Positions 16,003-25,266 are shown, numbered from the stretch's first letter. The stretch is DNA of 64,000 nucleotides from Streptomyces rugosispiralis (GCF_024505145.1 NZ_JANIAA010000007.1:124001-188000); one strand, 5' to 3'. A program made the numbers and translations. Notes: generated from the letters alone by a model not told the origin.

Positions 16003-17601
16003 TCACTCCTGCGGGTCCACCCCGGCCCGCAGCAGCCCGTAGGCGTAGGCGTCGTCCAGGGCCTGCCAGGACGCGGCGATCACGTTCTCCCCGACGCCCA
16101 CCGTCGACCACTCCCCCTGGCCGTCCGCGGTGGAGACCAGCACCCGGGTCGTGGACTCGGTGCCGTGCTTGCCTTCCAGGATGCGGACCTTGTAGTCCAC
16201 CAGCTCCATCGTCGCCAGCTGCGGATAGATCCGCTCCAGCCCCACCCGCAGCGCCCGGTCCAGGGCGTTCACCGGGCCGTTGCCCTCCGCCGTGGCGACG
16301 ATCCGCTCACCCTTGGCCCACAGCTTCACGGTGGCCTCGTTGGCGTGGGTGCCGTCCGGGCGGTCCTCGACGATCGCCCGCCAGGACTCGACGCGGAAGA
16401 AGCGGCGGGGACGGCCCTCGACCTCCTGGCGCAGCAGCAGCTCGAAGGAGGCGTCGGCGGCCTCGTAGGTGTAGCCCGCGAGCTCCCGCTCCTTGACCCG
16501 CTCCACGATCCGGCCCACCAGCGCCCGGTCGCCGCCGAGGTCGATGCCCAGCTCCTTGCCCTTGAGCTCGATCGAGGCCCGGCCGGCCATGTCGGAGACG
16601 AGCATCCGCATGGTGTTGCCGACCCGCTCGGGGTCGATGTGCTGGTACAGATCCGGGTCGACCTTGATCGCGGAGGCGTGCAGCCCGGCCTTGTGGGCGA
16701 AGGCGGAAACACCCACATAGGGCTGGTGAGTGGACGGCGTCAGATTGACGACCTCGGCGATCGCGTGCGAGATCCGGGTCATCTCCCCCAGGGCGCCCTC
16801 CGGCAGCACCCGGCGGCCGTACTTGAGCTCCAGGGCCGCGACGACCGGGAAGAGGTTGGCGTTGCCCACCCGCTCGCCGTAGCCGTTGGCCGTGCACTGG
16901 ACGTGGGTGGCGCCCGCGTCCACGGCGGCGAGGGTGTTGGCGACCGCGCAGCCGGTGTCGTCCTGGGCGTGGATGCCCAGCCGCGCCCCGGTGTCGGCCA
17001 GCACGGTGCGGACCACCGCGTCGATCTGGCCGGGGAGCATGCCGCCGTTGGTGTCGCAGAGGATCACCACCTCGGCGCCCGCCTCGTGGGCGGCGGAGAC
17101 GACCTGCTTGGCGTAGCCGGCGTTGGCGCGGTAGCCGTCGAAGAAGTGCTCGCAGTCGAGGAAGACCCGGCGGCCCTGGGACCGCAGATAGGCGACGGTC
17201 TCGCGGACCATCGCGAGGTTCTCCTCGAGCGTGGTGCGCAGGGCCAGCTCCACATGGCGGTCGTGGGACTTCGCCACCAGGGTGATCACCGGCGCCCCGG
17301 ACTCCAGCAACGCCTTGACCTGGGCGTCGTCCTCGGCGCGCACCCCTGCCTTACGGGTGGCGCCGAACGCCACCAGCTGGGCGTGTTTGAAGTCGATCTC
17401 GGCGCGGGCCCGGGCGAAGAACTCCGTGTCGCGCGGGTTGGCGCCGGGCCAGCCGCCCTCGATGAAGCCCACGCCGAAGTCGTCCAGGTGACGGGCGATG
17501 GTCAGCTTGTCCGCGACCGTGAGGTTGATGCCCTCGCGCTGCGCTCCGTCGCGCAGGGTGGTGTCGAAGACGTGGAAGCCGTCGTCGGGCAGATCCTTCA
17601 T
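16003..17601 (-). CDS. cimA: Citramalate synthase
   Basis: This enzyme condenses pyruvate and acetyl-CoA to (R)-citramalate, the first step of the threonine-independent isoleucine route. The 532-residue protein opens with the DRE-TIM motif DTTLRDGAQREG at residues 13-24 and has the family length. The TIM-barrel metal site is seen in GIHAQDDTGCAVAN, and CTANGYGERVGN is the helical lid signature. A C-terminal LeuA-type dimerisation/allosteric domain follows (from about residue 390, including STADGQGEWSTVGVGEN). Homocitrate synthase or 2-isopropylmalate synthase are less likely, given the N-terminal HVFDTTLRDG form and neighbouring BCAA genes. A leader peptide and attenuator-like hairpin precede it. 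Confidence 0.92.
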   Translation of the reverse strand: MKDLPDDGFHVFDTTLRDGAQREGINLTVADKLTIARHLDDFGVGFIEGGWPGANPRDTEFFARARAEIDFKHAQLVAFGATRKAGVRAEDDAQVKALLESGAPVITLVAKSHDRHVELALRTTLEENLAMVRETVAYLRSQGRRVFLDCEHFFDGYRANAGYAKQVVSAAHEAGAEVVILCDTNGGMLPGQIDAVVRTVLADTGARLGIHAQDDTGCAVANTLAAVDAGATHVQCTANGYGERVGNANLFPVVAALELKYGRRVLPEGALGEMTRISHAIAEVVNLTPSTHQPYVGVSAFAHKAGLHASAIKVDPDLYQHIDPERVGNTMRMLVSDMAGRASIELKGKELGIDLGGDRALVGRIVERVKERELAGYTYEAADASFELLLRQEVEGRPRRFFRVESWRAIVEDRPDGTHANEATVKLWAKGERIVATAEGNGPVNALDRALRVGLERIYPQLATMELVDYKVRILEGKHGTESTTRVLVSTADGQGEWSTVGVGENVIAASWQALDDAYAYGLLRAGVDPQE

Positions 17602-17699
17602 GGTTGGTCTGGCTCCTGTCGGATGGATCTCGGTCTACCGGAATATCCGGTTCCGCGCCTTCCTATGATCCCTCACGCTTCGCGTCCGGCGGGATGGTC

Positions 17700-17737
17700 C
17701 GGAAAACGAAAAGACCCCTCGCGGGTGCGAGAGGTCT
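17700..17737 (-). terminator. Attenuator-like terminator before cimA
   Basis: Read on the minus strand, AGACCTCTCGC-ACCC-GCGAGGGGTCT gives an 11-bp stem (17737-17712, one G-U pair) followed by TTTTCGTTTTCC. The G-U pair exists only on this strand, supporting minus orientation. It lies between a leader peptide and cimA and is separate from the ilvE terminator, so premature termination before cimA is the natural reading. Confidence 0.7.
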
Positions 17738-17788
17738 GCGCGCGGGTCTGGGGCACGGTGGCCGCCCCGTACCGGGTCGTACGGGCGG

Positions 17789-17824
17789 TCACTGCGGACC
17801 GGCGCGCCTGCTGCCAATAATCAT
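17789..17824 (-). CDS. Putative cimA leader peptide
   Basis: An 11-codon open frame, ATG ATT ATT GGC AGC AGG CGC GCC GGT CCG CAG TGA, encodes MIIGSRRAGPQ. The two consecutive Ile codons are ATT, a rare codon in this GC-rich genome. Ribosome stalling there would report isoleucyl-tRNA supply, matching the product of the citramalate pathway. No Shine-Dalgarno precedes the ATG, so either the transcript is leaderless or the frame is not translated. The supporting evidence is the context: it stands 51 bp upstream of a T-tailed hairpin, with a bulged stem between. Confidence 0.5.
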   Translation of the reverse strand: MIIGSRRAGPQ

Positions 17825-17893
17825 GGCGAACGAGAGCACGGAGGCAGTCTGGCACATTCCGCCCCCGCCCTCTCATCCGTCTCAGCATGCGAA

Positions 17894-17923
17894 CCCCCGG
17901 CGTCAACGAGGTGACGCCGGGGG
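17894..17923 (-). terminator. ilvE terminator
   Basis: CCCCCGGCGTCA-ACGAGG-TGACGCCGGGGG is a perfect 12-bp stem about 31 bp past the ilvE stop. Confidence 0.75.
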
Positions 17924-17954
17924 GCGGCCCAGGCCCGAAGGGCAGCCCAGAAGG

Positions 17955-19040
17955 TCAGCCCAGGGGGTGCATCCAGCCATGCGGGTCCGGGGCGGCGCCG
18001 GTCTGGATGTCCAGCAGCGCCTTGCGCAGCCGCATGGTCACCTCGCCCGGCTCCCCGTCGGCCACCGTCCAGTTCGCTCGGGCGGACTTGACCGAGCCGA
18101 CCGGGGTGATCACGGCCGCCGTACCGCAGGCGAAGACCTCGGTGAGGGTGCCGTCGGCGTTGCCCTCGCGCCAGTCGTCGACGGAGATCCGGCCCTCGGT
18201 GACCTCGTAGCCGAGGTCGGCGGCGATCTCCAGCAGCGAGGCGCGGGTGATCCCCGGCAGCAGCGAACCGGACAGCTCGGGGGTCACGATGCGGTCCCCG
18301 TACACGAAGTACAGGTTCATCCCGCCCATCTCCTCGATCCAGCGGCGCTCGATCGCGTCCAGCCAGACCACCTGGTCACAGCCCTGCTCGGCGGCCTGCG
18401 CCTGGGCGACCAGGGAGGCCGCGTAGTTGCCGCCCGTCTTGGCCGCGCCGGTGCCGCCGGGCGCCGCGCGGACGTACTCCTCCGAGAGCCAGACCGAGAC
18501 CGGCCGCACACCGCCGGGGAAGTAGGCCCCGGCCGGGGAGGCGATCACCACGAAGAGGAATTCGTTCGAGGGCCGGACACCGAGCCCGACCTCGGTGGCG
18601 AACATGAAGGGCCGCAGGTACAGGGACTGCTCCCCGTGGCCCGGCACCCATGCCTTGTCCTGGGTGACCAACGCGTCACACGCCGCGATGAACGTGTCGA
18701 CGGGGAGCTCCGGCATGCCCATGCGGCGCGCGGACGTCTGGAACCGCTCGGCGTTCTGGTCGGGGCGGAACGTGGCCACGGTGCCGTCGGGCCGGCGGTA
18801 CGCCTTGAGCCCCTCGAAGATCGTCTGGGCGTAGTGCAGCGTCATGTTCGCCGGGTCGAGCGAGAGCGCGGCGTACGGCACGAGCTGGGCCTCGTGCCAA
18901 CCACGACCCTCCGTCCACTTGACCGTCACCATGTGATCGGTGAAGTGGCGGCCGAATCCGGGGTTGGCCAGGATCTTCTCCCGCTCGGCGGCGGGCAGGG
19001 GGTGGGAGGAGGGCTTGAGCTCGATCGTGGGCGTCGTCAT
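17955..19040 (-). CDS. ilvE: Branched-chain amino acid aminotransferase
   Basis: This PLP-dependent fold-type IV transaminase performs the last step of Leu, Ile and Val synthesis and the first of their breakdown. The 361-residue product matches the family. The PLP lysine is in [13 protein letters not shown]. The substrate-side signatures [36 protein letters not shown] and [15 protein letters not shown] are all present. ATG 19040 has AAGGTGAAGGAC upstream. It lies between leuB and cimA on the same strand, with its own terminator, so it is probably a separate unit in a functional cluster. D-amino-acid aminotransferase is unlikely given the full BCAT-type length. Confidence 0.95.
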   Translation of the reverse strand: MTTPTIELKPSSHPLPAAEREKILANPGFGRHFTDHMVTVKWTEGRGWHEAQLVPYAALSLDPANMTLHYAQTIFEGLKAYRRPDGTVATFRPDQNAERFQTSARRMGMPELPVDTFIAACDALVTQDKAWVPGHGEQSLYLRPFMFATEVGLGVRPSNEFLFVVIASPAGAYFPGGVRPVSVWLSEEYVRAAPGGTGAAKTGGNYAASLVAQAQAAEQGCDQVVWLDAIERRWIEEMGGMNLYFVYGDRIVTPELSGSLLPGITRASLLEIAADLGYEVTEGRISVDDWREGNADGTLTEVFACGTAAVITPVGSVKSARANWTVADGEPGEVTMRLRKALLDIQTGAAPDPHGWMHPLG

Positions 19041-19243
19041 GGCAGGTAGTCCTTCACCTTTGGTTGTGGCGGACCGCGCTCACACCATCCTGCCCGCAAG
19101 CGGTACTAGGACGTCCAAGCTCTTCTTCACACAGCGGCCCCACCGGGGATTATCTCCTAGGTGAGGCCGAAGAAGTGAGCGTTGTGCAACGCGCGGCCCA
19201 AGGTCGATGGTCGCACCCAGCCGCGCGCTGGCACAGGCTGGGG

Positions 19244-20287
19244 TCAGCCGGATACTCGGGCGGCGAGCGCGTCGCCGATCTCGTCGGTGGTGCGCGGCGC
19301 GGCCGCGTCCCGCTCGGCGAGGTCGGAGGCGACGGCGGTCTCGATACGGGCCGCCTCGTCCCCGTAGCCGAGGTGCGACAGCAGCAGGGCCACCGACAGC
19401 ACGGTCGCCGTCGGGTCGGCCTTGCCGGTGCCCGCGATGTCCGGCGCGGAGCCGTGGACCGGCTCGAACATCGACGGGAAGGCGCCGGAGGGGTTGATGT
19501 TGCCACTCGCGGCGAGCCCGATACCGCCGGTGACGGCGGCGGCGAGGTCGGTAAGGATGTCACCGAAGAGGTTGTCGGTGACGATCACGTCGAACCGCTC
19601 CGGCTGGGTGACGAAGAAGATCGTCGCGGCGTCGACATGCAGATAGTCGGTGGCGACCTCGGGGTACTCCTGGCCGACCCGGTCGAAGATGTTCTTCCAC
19701 AGGTGGCCGGCGTGCACCAGGACGTTGTTCTTGTGCACGAGGGTCAGCTTCTTGCGCGGACGGGCGTTGGCCCGCTCGTAGGCGTCCCGGACCACCCGCT
19801 CGACCCCGTGGGCGGTGTTCAGGCTGACCTCGGTGGCGACCTCGTCCGGGGTGCCGGTACGCATCGAGCCGCCATTGCCCACGTACGGGCCCTCGGTGCC
19901 CTCGCGGACCACCACGAAGTCGATGTCGGGGCGGCCGGCCAGCGGGCTCGGAGTGTTCGGGAAGAGCTTCGACGGACGCAGGTTGACGTAGTGGTCGAAG
20001 GCGAAGCGCAGCTTGAGCAGCAGCCCGCGCTCGAGCACGCCCGACGGCACCGACGGGTCGCCGATGGCGCCGAGCAGGATCGCGTCGTGGTCCTTCAGCG
20101 ACTCCAGGTCCGCGTCCGGCAGGGTGTCGCCGGTGGCGTGCCAGCGCCGGGCGCCGAGGTCGTAACTACGGGTCTCCAGCTTCACGTCCTGCGGAAGGGC
20201 GGCGGAGAGGACCTTCAGGCCCTGGGCCACGACTTCCTGGCCGATACCGTCACCGGGGATCACTGCGAGGCGAATGCTGCGAGACAT
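19244..20287 (-). CDS. leuB: 3-isopropylmalate dehydrogenase
   Basis: This NAD-dependent oxidative decarboxylase converts 3-isopropylmalate to 2-ketoisocaproate in leucine synthesis. The 347-residue protein begins [19 protein letters not shown], the classic nucleotide-side motif. It also has ENLRPSK-like NLRPSKLF, the [14 protein letters not shown] loop and the Mg-binding [13 protein letters not shown] segment. [25 protein letters not shown] and [19 protein letters not shown] complete the signature. It is of the shorter actinobacterial type. The preceding 128 bp are shared with the divergent phosphatase gene. Isocitrate or tartrate dehydrogenase is unlikely given the local BCAA genes. Confidence 0.95.
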   Translation of the reverse strand: MSRSIRLAVIPGDGIGQEVVAQGLKVLSAALPQDVKLETRSYDLGARRWHATGDTLPDADLESLKDHDAILLGAIGDPSVPSGVLERGLLLKLRFAFDHYVNLRPSKLFPNTPSPLAGRPDIDFVVVREGTEGPYVGNGGSMRTGTPDEVATEVSLNTAHGVERVVRDAYERANARPRKKLTLVHKNNVLVHAGHLWKNIFDRVGQEYPEVATDYLHVDAATIFFVTQPERFDVIVTDNLFGDILTDLAAAVTGGIGLAASGNINPSGAFPSMFEPVHGSAPDIAGTGKADPTATVLSVALLLSHLGYGDEAARIETAVASDLAERDAAAPRTTDEIGDALAARVSG

Positions 20288-20415
20288 ACCCGGACCCTAC
20301 CGCTCGTCCCATGGATTGACATAGGCATTCCACCATTCGGACGGCCACCCAGCGGCAATCATCCGTTCACCCCCGGTACGGGGCGCCGTTGACCGCTCGG
20401 GGGACATTCCGGTCC

Positions 20416-21999
20416 ATGGACACACCACGGTTCGGCGTACCGGAGCGGCTCGCCCAGCGGATGACCATGGCGGAGCGGCACGAGTATCTGCGGGCCCGGC
20501 TCTCCCGCCGCCGGGTGCTGCGCGGGGGCGCCGCCACGGCGAGCACGGTCGCGGGCGCCGGGCTGCTGGGCGGCGCGGCGTGCGCCGCCGGCCCCAAGCC
20601 GGCGGCGGCCCCCGGCCCGGGGCCGGGGACCGCCACGGTGGACGGCGCGCTGGTCGCCCCGTTCGGCCGCCATCTGGCCTTCGGCGCCGATCCGCGGACC
20701 CAGATGCGGATCTCCTGGCAGGTGCCGTTCGCGGTGCGCAAGCCGTATGTGCGGATCGGCACCAGCCCGCTGGAGCTCACCCGCAAGGTCGAGGCCGAGG
20801 TGCGCCATCTGCACACCCCGTCGCTGAGCGACGAGCTGCCCGCGGTCGACCAGTTCTATCTGCACGCCGCGGTGGACGACCTGCGCCCGGGGGTCACCTA
20901 CTACTACGGCGTCGGGCACGCGGACCGCGACCCGGCCGAGCCGCGCCACTTCGCCTCCGTGGGCACCTTCCGCACCGCGCCGGACCGGCCCGGGAAGTTC
21001 GTCTTCACCGCCTTCGGGGACCAGGGGGTGAGCTATGACGCGCTCGCCAACGACCAGTTGATCCTCGGCCAGAACCCGTCGTTCCATCTGCACGCCGGGG
21101 ACCTGTGCTACGCGGACACCACCGGCCACGGAAAGAAGTCCGACCTCTACGACGCCCGGGTCTGGGACTCCTTCCTCGCCCAGACCGACTCGGTCGCGGC
21201 GAGCGTGCCATGGATGGTGACGACCGGGAACCACGACATGGAGGCGTGGTACTCCCCCGACGGCTACGGCGGCCAGCTGGCCCGCTGGTCGCTGCCGGAA
21301 AACGGCCCGGATCCGCGCAAGGCGCCCGGCGTCTACTCGTTCGTCTACGGGAACGTGGGCGTGGTCGCCCTGGACGCCAATGACGTGTCGTACGAGATGC
21401 CGGTTAACAAGGGGTACACGGACGGGGCGCAGACCCGCTGGCTGGACCGGAAGCTGGCGGAGCTGCGCAAGCGGCCCGGCATCGACTTCCTGGTGGTCTT
21501 CTTCCACCACTGCGCCTACTCCACCACCAGCGCCCACGCCTCGGACGGCGGGGTGCGCGACGCGTGGGTGCCGCTGTTCGACAAGCACCAGGTGGACCTG
21601 GTCATCAACGGCCACAACCACGTCTACGAGCGGACCGACGCCCTCCGGGGCGGCAAGGTCGCCCGCCGGGTCCCGGTGGAGGGCGGCGCCGACGCGGTAC
21701 GCGACGGGATCGTCTATGTGACGGCGGGCGGGGCGGGCGCGAAGCTCTACGAGTTCCCGGTGCCCGACAGCTACGAGGGGCACGTCAAGGACCTCGACGA
21801 GGTGAAGACCTACCACTGGACGAAGGACGGCGAGAAGAACCGGGACAGTGCCGACTGGTCCCGGGTCCGCTACACCGGCTTCTCGTTCCTCGCGGTGGAG
21901 GTCGAGCCGGGCACCCGCCCCAGGCTCACGGTCACGGCCCTGGCGGAGTCGGGCGAGCGGGTCGACCGCTTCGAGGTCACCCGGCCCCGGCGTCAGTGA
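20416..21999 (+). CDS. Purple acid phosphatase-like metallophosphoesterase, Tat-exported
   Basis: This secreted calcineurin-type phosphoesterase probably releases phosphate from organic esters outside the cell. ATG 20416 (MDTPRFGVPE) gives 527 residues. A Tat signal, SRRRVLRGG followed by a hydrophobic run and AACAAG, lies near residues 30-60. A fibronectin-like purple acid phosphatase N-terminal domain follows (GVTYYYGVGH). The five metal-site motifs are complete: GDQG, GDLCYAD, GNHD, FFHHCAY and GHNHVYER. It is divergent from leuB. Its last 7 bp overlap the end of a small gene on the opposite strand. Phosphate-dependent control would be expected, but I see no clear PHO box. Confidence 0.92.
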   Translation: MDTPRFGVPERLAQRMTMAERHEYLRARLSRRRVLRGGAATASTVAGAGLLGGAACAAGPKPAAAPGPGPGTATVDGALVAPFGRHLAFGADPRTQMRISWQVPFAVRKPYVRIGTSPLELTRKVEAEVRHLHTPSLSDELPAVDQFYLHAAVDDLRPGVTYYYGVGHADRDPAEPRHFASVGTFRTAPDRPGKFVFTAFGDQGVSYDALANDQLILGQNPSFHLHAGDLCYADTTGHGKKSDLYDARVWDSFLAQTDSVAASVPWMVTTGNHDMEAWYSPDGYGGQLARWSLPENGPDPRKAPGVYSFVYGNVGVVALDANDVSYEMPVNKGYTDGAQTRWLDRKLAELRKRPGIDFLVVFFHHCAYSTTSAHASDGGVRDAWVPLFDKHQVDLVINGHNHVYERTDALRGGKVARRVPVEGGADAVRDGIVYVTAGGAGAKLYEFPVPDSYEGHVKDLDEVKTYHWTKDGEKNRDSADWSRVRYTGFSFLAVEVEPGTRPRLTVTALAESGERVDRFEVTRPRRQ

Positions 22000-22115
22000 C
22001 CGGTCGCGCCGCCGTTGTCCCGGCGGTCGAGGGCGCGCTGGAGCGCTGCGGCCGCCTTCTTGCGGTCGGTGTTGTCGGTCTTGCGGCGGATCCTGCGGAC
22101 AGTCGTCTCGGCCAT
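21993..22115 (-). CDS. Small basic protein of unknown function (40 aa)
   Basis: ATG 22115 is preceded by AGAGGAGATG, a strong ribosome site, and gives MAETTVRRIRRKTDNTD followed by a Lys/Arg/Ala-rich helix (KKAAAALQRALDRRDN). The protein is 40 residues, strongly basic, with no membrane segment or cysteine. I do not recognise a family. A longer in-frame reading from 22316 lacks a ribosome site. It overlaps the 3' end of the phosphatase gene by 7 bp tail to tail. The ribosome site and codon bias make it likely real; a nucleic-acid or ribosome-associated role would be a guess. Confidence 0.6.
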   Translation of the reverse strand: MAETTVRRIRRKTDNTDRKKAAAALQRALDRRDNGGATGH

Positions 22116-22584
22116 GATCACATCTCCTCTGCTGAACCCCCGGAGGACGCCCGGGAGGAAGGAAAGCTCCCCGAGAAGGTGGCTGCCGGAAGGGCGGGGG
22201 CCTGGGTGCGGCAGGGGTCGCCTGCGCGATGTGCACCGGCCGCGGCCGCCATCGCTGGATGCAGCGAGACGTTCGGCTTCCACAAAAGTAAGGCAGCGGA
22301 GCGTCAGTGTCTGCACAATTAGTCGGACGTCCTACTATCTGAGACGCGAACAGCATGACATCGGCCACTGACCCAGGGTGATCTTCTGTCGGCGCCGCGC
22401 CGGTGATCGAGGCCGACCCCCGTCCGGCCTCGACCAACGGCGGCCGATCGCAAGTCCGTGGGCGTTCCCGCGCCTGGTTACCCACGTAAACTGCGGTAAA
22501 TAGTGCCTACTTGACTGGTTGACGCTAGCACCGCCGCGTATCGGGCGTCCACAGATTTCCCCCGACGCGCCCCCGCACACCACC
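22116..22584 (-). other. Long non-coding stretch between pruA and the 40-aa gene
   Basis: This gap of about 470 bp lies between the pruA terminator and the 40-residue gene, all minus-oriented. It must hold the promoter of the small gene. The part from about 22280 to 22530 is AT-richer than its surroundings, with patches such as GTAAACTGCGGTAAATAG. Short open frames here have no ribosome site and odd composition. I could not define a promoter or RNA gene. Confidence 0.5.
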
Positions 22585-22620
22585 GCGCCCCCGGACCACT
22601 TCAGCGTGGTCCGGGGGCGC
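22585..22620 (-). terminator. pruA terminator
   Basis: GCGCCCCCGGACCAC-TTCAGC-GTGGTCCGGGGGCGC is a perfect 15-bp stem 20 bp beyond the pruA stop. Confidence 0.85.
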
Positions 22621-22639
22621 GGTCGCCGGGGCTCGAGGG

Positions 22640-24271
22640 TCAGCCCATGTGCGGGTAGCGGTACTCGGTCGGCGGCACCAGGGTCTCCTTGATGGAGCGG
22701 GTGGAGGTCCAGCGCATCAGGTTCTGCTTGGCGCCCGCCTTGTCGTTGGTGCCGGACGCGCGGCCGCCGCCGAAGGGCTGCTGGCCGACGACGGCACCGG
22801 TCGGCTTGTCGTTGATGTAGAAGTTGCCGGCCGCGAAGCGCAGCGCCTCACAGGCGGCGGCCGCCGCCGCGCGGTCCTGGGCGATGACGGCGCCGGTCAG
22901 CCCGTACGGGGCGGCCGACTCCATCTGCCGCAGCATCGCGTCGTACTCCGCGTCCTCGTAGACGTGCACCCCGAGGATCGGGCCGAAGTACTCGTCCTTG
23001 AAGATCTCGTTCTCCGGGTCGGTGGAGACCAGCACGGTCGGGCGGACGAACCAGCCCTCGCTGTCGTCGTAGGAGCCGCCCGCGACGACCTCGACCGTGG
23101 GGTCGGACTTCGCCCGGTCGATCGCCGCCTTGTTCTTGGCGAAGGCGCGCTCGTCGATGACCGCGCCCATGAAGTTGCCGAGGTCGGCCACATCGCCCAT
23201 GGTCAGCCCGTTGACCTCGGTGGCGAACTCCTCCTTGAGGCCGTTCTCCCACAGGGAGCGCGGCACATAGGCACGGGAGGCCGCGGAGCACTTCTGGCCC
23301 TGGAACTCGAAGGCGCCGCGGGTCATCGCCGTCTTCAGCACCGCCGGGTCGGCCGACGGGTGGGCGACGATGAAGTCCTTGCCGCCGGTCTCGCCGACCA
23401 GCCGCGGATAGGTCTTGTAGTTCTCGATGTTGTTGCCGACCGTCTTCCACAGGTACTGGAAGGTACGGGTCGAACCGGTGAAGTGGATGCCCGCGAGGTC
23501 CGGGTGGGCCAGCGCCACCTCGGAGACCTCCTTGCCGTCGCCCGTGACCAGGTTGATCACGCCCTTGGGCAGTCCGGCCTCCTCCAGCAGCTCCATCAGC
23601 AGCACGGCCGCGTGCGTCTGGGTCGGGGACGGCTTCCAGACCACCACATTGCCCATCAGGGCGGGGGCGGTCGGGAGGTTGCCCGCGATGGCCGAGAAGT
23701 TGAAGGGGGTGATCGCGTAGACGAACCCCTCCAGCGGCCGGTGGTCGGTGCGGTTCCAGACCCCGGGCGAGTTGGTCACCGGCTGCTCGGCCAGGATCTG
23801 GCGGGCGAAGTGGACGTTGAAGCGCCAGAAGTCGATCAGCTCACACGGGGTGTCGATCTCCGCCTGCTGCGCGGTCTTCGACTGGCCCAGCATGGTGGAC
23901 GCGGCGAGCGTCTCCCGCCAGGGGCCGGAGAGCAGATCGGCTGCCTTGAGGATGACCGCGGCGCGGTCGTCGAAGCTGAGCGCACGCCACGCCGGGGCCG
24001 CGGCCAGGGCGGCGTCGATCGCGTCCTGCGCGTCCGCTCGAGTGGCGTTGGCGTAGGTGCCCAGGCGGGCGGCGTGCTTGTGCGGCTGGACGACGTCGAA
24101 GCGCTCCCCCGCTCCCATCCGCTTCTGGCCGCCGATGGTCATCGGCAGATCGATGGGGTTCTCGCCGAGCTCCTTGAGCTTGGTCTCGAGGCGGGCGCGC
24201 TCCGGGGTGCCGGGGGCGTAGGTGTGCACCGGCTCGTTCACCGGCACGGGGACCTGGGTGACGGCGTCCAT
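22640..24271 (-). CDS. pruA: L-glutamate gamma-semialdehyde (1-pyrroline-5-carboxylate) dehydrogenase
   Basis: This NAD-dependent aldehyde dehydrogenase oxidises glutamate semialdehyde/P5C to glutamate, the second step of proline breakdown. The 543-residue length matches the stand-alone actinobacterial enzyme. The catalytic Cys328 is in FQGQKCSAASR and the general base in LVGETGGKDF. The Rossmann loop ITPFNFSAIAGN, HFTGSTRTF and the C-terminal QQPFGGGRASGTNDKAG are present. It is 68 bp downstream of the proline dehydrogenase gene on the same strand, so the two form a catabolic operon, ended by the 15-bp stem. A PucR-type regulator is divergent upstream. Confidence 0.96.
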   Translation of the reverse strand: MDAVTQVPVPVNEPVHTYAPGTPERARLETKLKELGENPIDLPMTIGGQKRMGAGERFDVVQPHKHAARLGTYANATRADAQDAIDAALAAAPAWRALSFDDRAAVILKAADLLSGPWRETLAASTMLGQSKTAQQAEIDTPCELIDFWRFNVHFARQILAEQPVTNSPGVWNRTDHRPLEGFVYAITPFNFSAIAGNLPTAPALMGNVVVWKPSPTQTHAAVLLMELLEEAGLPKGVINLVTGDGKEVSEVALAHPDLAGIHFTGSTRTFQYLWKTVGNNIENYKTYPRLVGETGGKDFIVAHPSADPAVLKTAMTRGAFEFQGQKCSAASRAYVPRSLWENGLKEEFATEVNGLTMGDVADLGNFMGAVIDERAFAKNKAAIDRAKSDPTVEVVAGGSYDDSEGWFVRPTVLVSTDPENEIFKDEYFGPILGVHVYEDAEYDAMLRQMESAAPYGLTGAVIAQDRAAAAAACEALRFAAGNFYINDKPTGAVVGQQPFGGGRASGTNDKAGAKQNLMRWTSTRSIKETLVPPTEYRYPHMG

Positions 24272-24339
24272 GATGGCCGTTGTCTCCTTCGATCGTCGGG
24301 GGCGTCGGGGGTTTACGAGGTCTGCGATCCCGGGAGCGG

Positions 24340-25266
24340 TCAGCGGCGGCCGACCAGCGAGCGCAGGAAGAATGTGAGGTTGGCGGGACGCTCCGCGAGG
24401 CGGCGCATGAAGTACCCATACCAGTCTGTGCCATACGGGACGTAAACCCGCATACGGTGACCTTCCGCCACCAGCCGCTCCTGCTCGGCCACGCGGATCC
24501 CGTACAGCATCTGGAACTCGTACTCGTCCAGCTTGCGCCCGAGGCGGTGCGCCAGATCCTGGGCGATGGCGACCATGCGCGGATCGTGCGAGCCGATCAT
24601 GGGGTAGCCCTCACCGGCCATCAGGATCTTCAGACAGCGCACATATGAGCGGTCCACCTCGCGCTTGTCCTGGTGGGCGACGCTCGCCGGCTCGTTGTAC
24701 GCGCCCTTCACCAGCCGCACCCGCGAGCCTTCCCCGGCCAGCGCCCGGCAGTCGTCCTCGGTCCGGAAGAGATAGGACTGGAGGACCGCCCCGGTCTGCG
24801 GGAAGCGGGTGCGCAGCTCGCCGAGGATGGCGAGGGTGGAGTCCACCGTGGTGTGGTCCTCCATGTCGAGGGTGACCGTCGTGCCCGCCGCGGCGGCGGC
24901 CTCCACGACCGGGGTCACATTGGCCAGCGCCAGATCGTGGCCCCCGGGCAGCGCCTGGCCGAAGGCGGAGAGCTTCACGGACATCTCCGCGCGCCCGGCG
25001 AGCCCCTCGGCGGCCAGCGCCTCGGTCAGCGCCAGATAGGCGTCACGGCTGCGCAGCGCCTCGGACCGGTCGGTCACGTCCTCGCCCAGATGGTCCAGGG
25101 TGACGTCCAGGCCACGGGCGGCCAGCGACCGCACCGCCTCCAGGGACTCGGCCAGCCGTTCCCCGGCGATGAAGCGGTCCACCATCGGGCGGGTGACCGG
25201 CGCGGCCGAGACGATACGGCGGATGGCGGCACTGCGCGAAGCGGCGAGCAGCACGGGTCCCAGCAC
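24340..25266 (-). CDS. Proline dehydrogenase
   Basis: This FAD enzyme oxidises L-proline to P5C, feeding the adjacent pruA product. The 308-residue stand-alone (non-PutA) form starts at GTG 25266 after GGAGGTGCCCC. The barrel signatures EMSVKLSAFG, TLDMEDHTTVDST and RLVKGAYNEP are present. GSHDPRMVAIAQ, FQMLYGIR and VYVPYGTDWYGYFMRRLAERPANL, the conserved proline/FAD site with the RRxxERP motif, complete the set. The gene heads an operon with pruA. The 164-bp divergent space with the PucR regulator probably contains its activator site. Confidence 0.95.
   Translation of the reverse strand: MLGPVLLAASRSAAIRRIVSAAPVTRPMVDRFIAGERLAESLEAVRSLAARGLDVTLDHLGEDVTDRSEALRSRDAYLALTEALAAEGLAGRAEMSVKLSAFGQALPGGHDLALANVTPVVEAAAAAGTTVTLDMEDHTTVDSTLAILGELRTRFPQTGAVLQSYLFRTEDDCRALAGEGSRVRLVKGAYNEPASVAHQDKREVDRSYVRCLKILMAGEGYPMIGSHDPRMVAIAQDLAHRLGRKLDEYEFQMLYGIRVAEQERLVAEGHRMRVYVPYGTDWYGYFMRRLAERPANLTFFLRSLVGRR

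Larger units (their letters stand above)
17602..17954 (-). promoter_or_regulatory. cimA leader region
   Basis: These 353 bp between ilvE and cimA contain, in minus-strand order: an ilvE terminator (17894-17923), an 11-codon leader (17789-17824), a bulged stem (17762-17788) and a T-tailed terminator hairpin (17700-17737) that lies 111 bp before the cimA ATG. This layout is that of an amino-acid attenuator. I see no convincing -35/-10 pair. Confidence 0.55.

Noticed and set aside
17673..17906. 77-residue minus-strand frame across the cimA leader
   Set aside because: It spans the ilvE terminator and the attenuator hairpin and has no ribosome site. The 11-codon MIIG frame in another phase fits the attenuator context better.
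20359..22485. 708-residue minus-strand frame opposite the purple acid phosphatase
   Set aside because: Composition is Arg/Gly/Pro/Val-rich shadow sequence. The plus strand has a full Tat signal and all five phosphoesterase motifs.
22335..22583. 82-residue minus-strand frame upstream of the 40-residue gene
   Set aside because: No ribosome site, Cys/Arg-rich random-looking composition, overlaps no conserved context.
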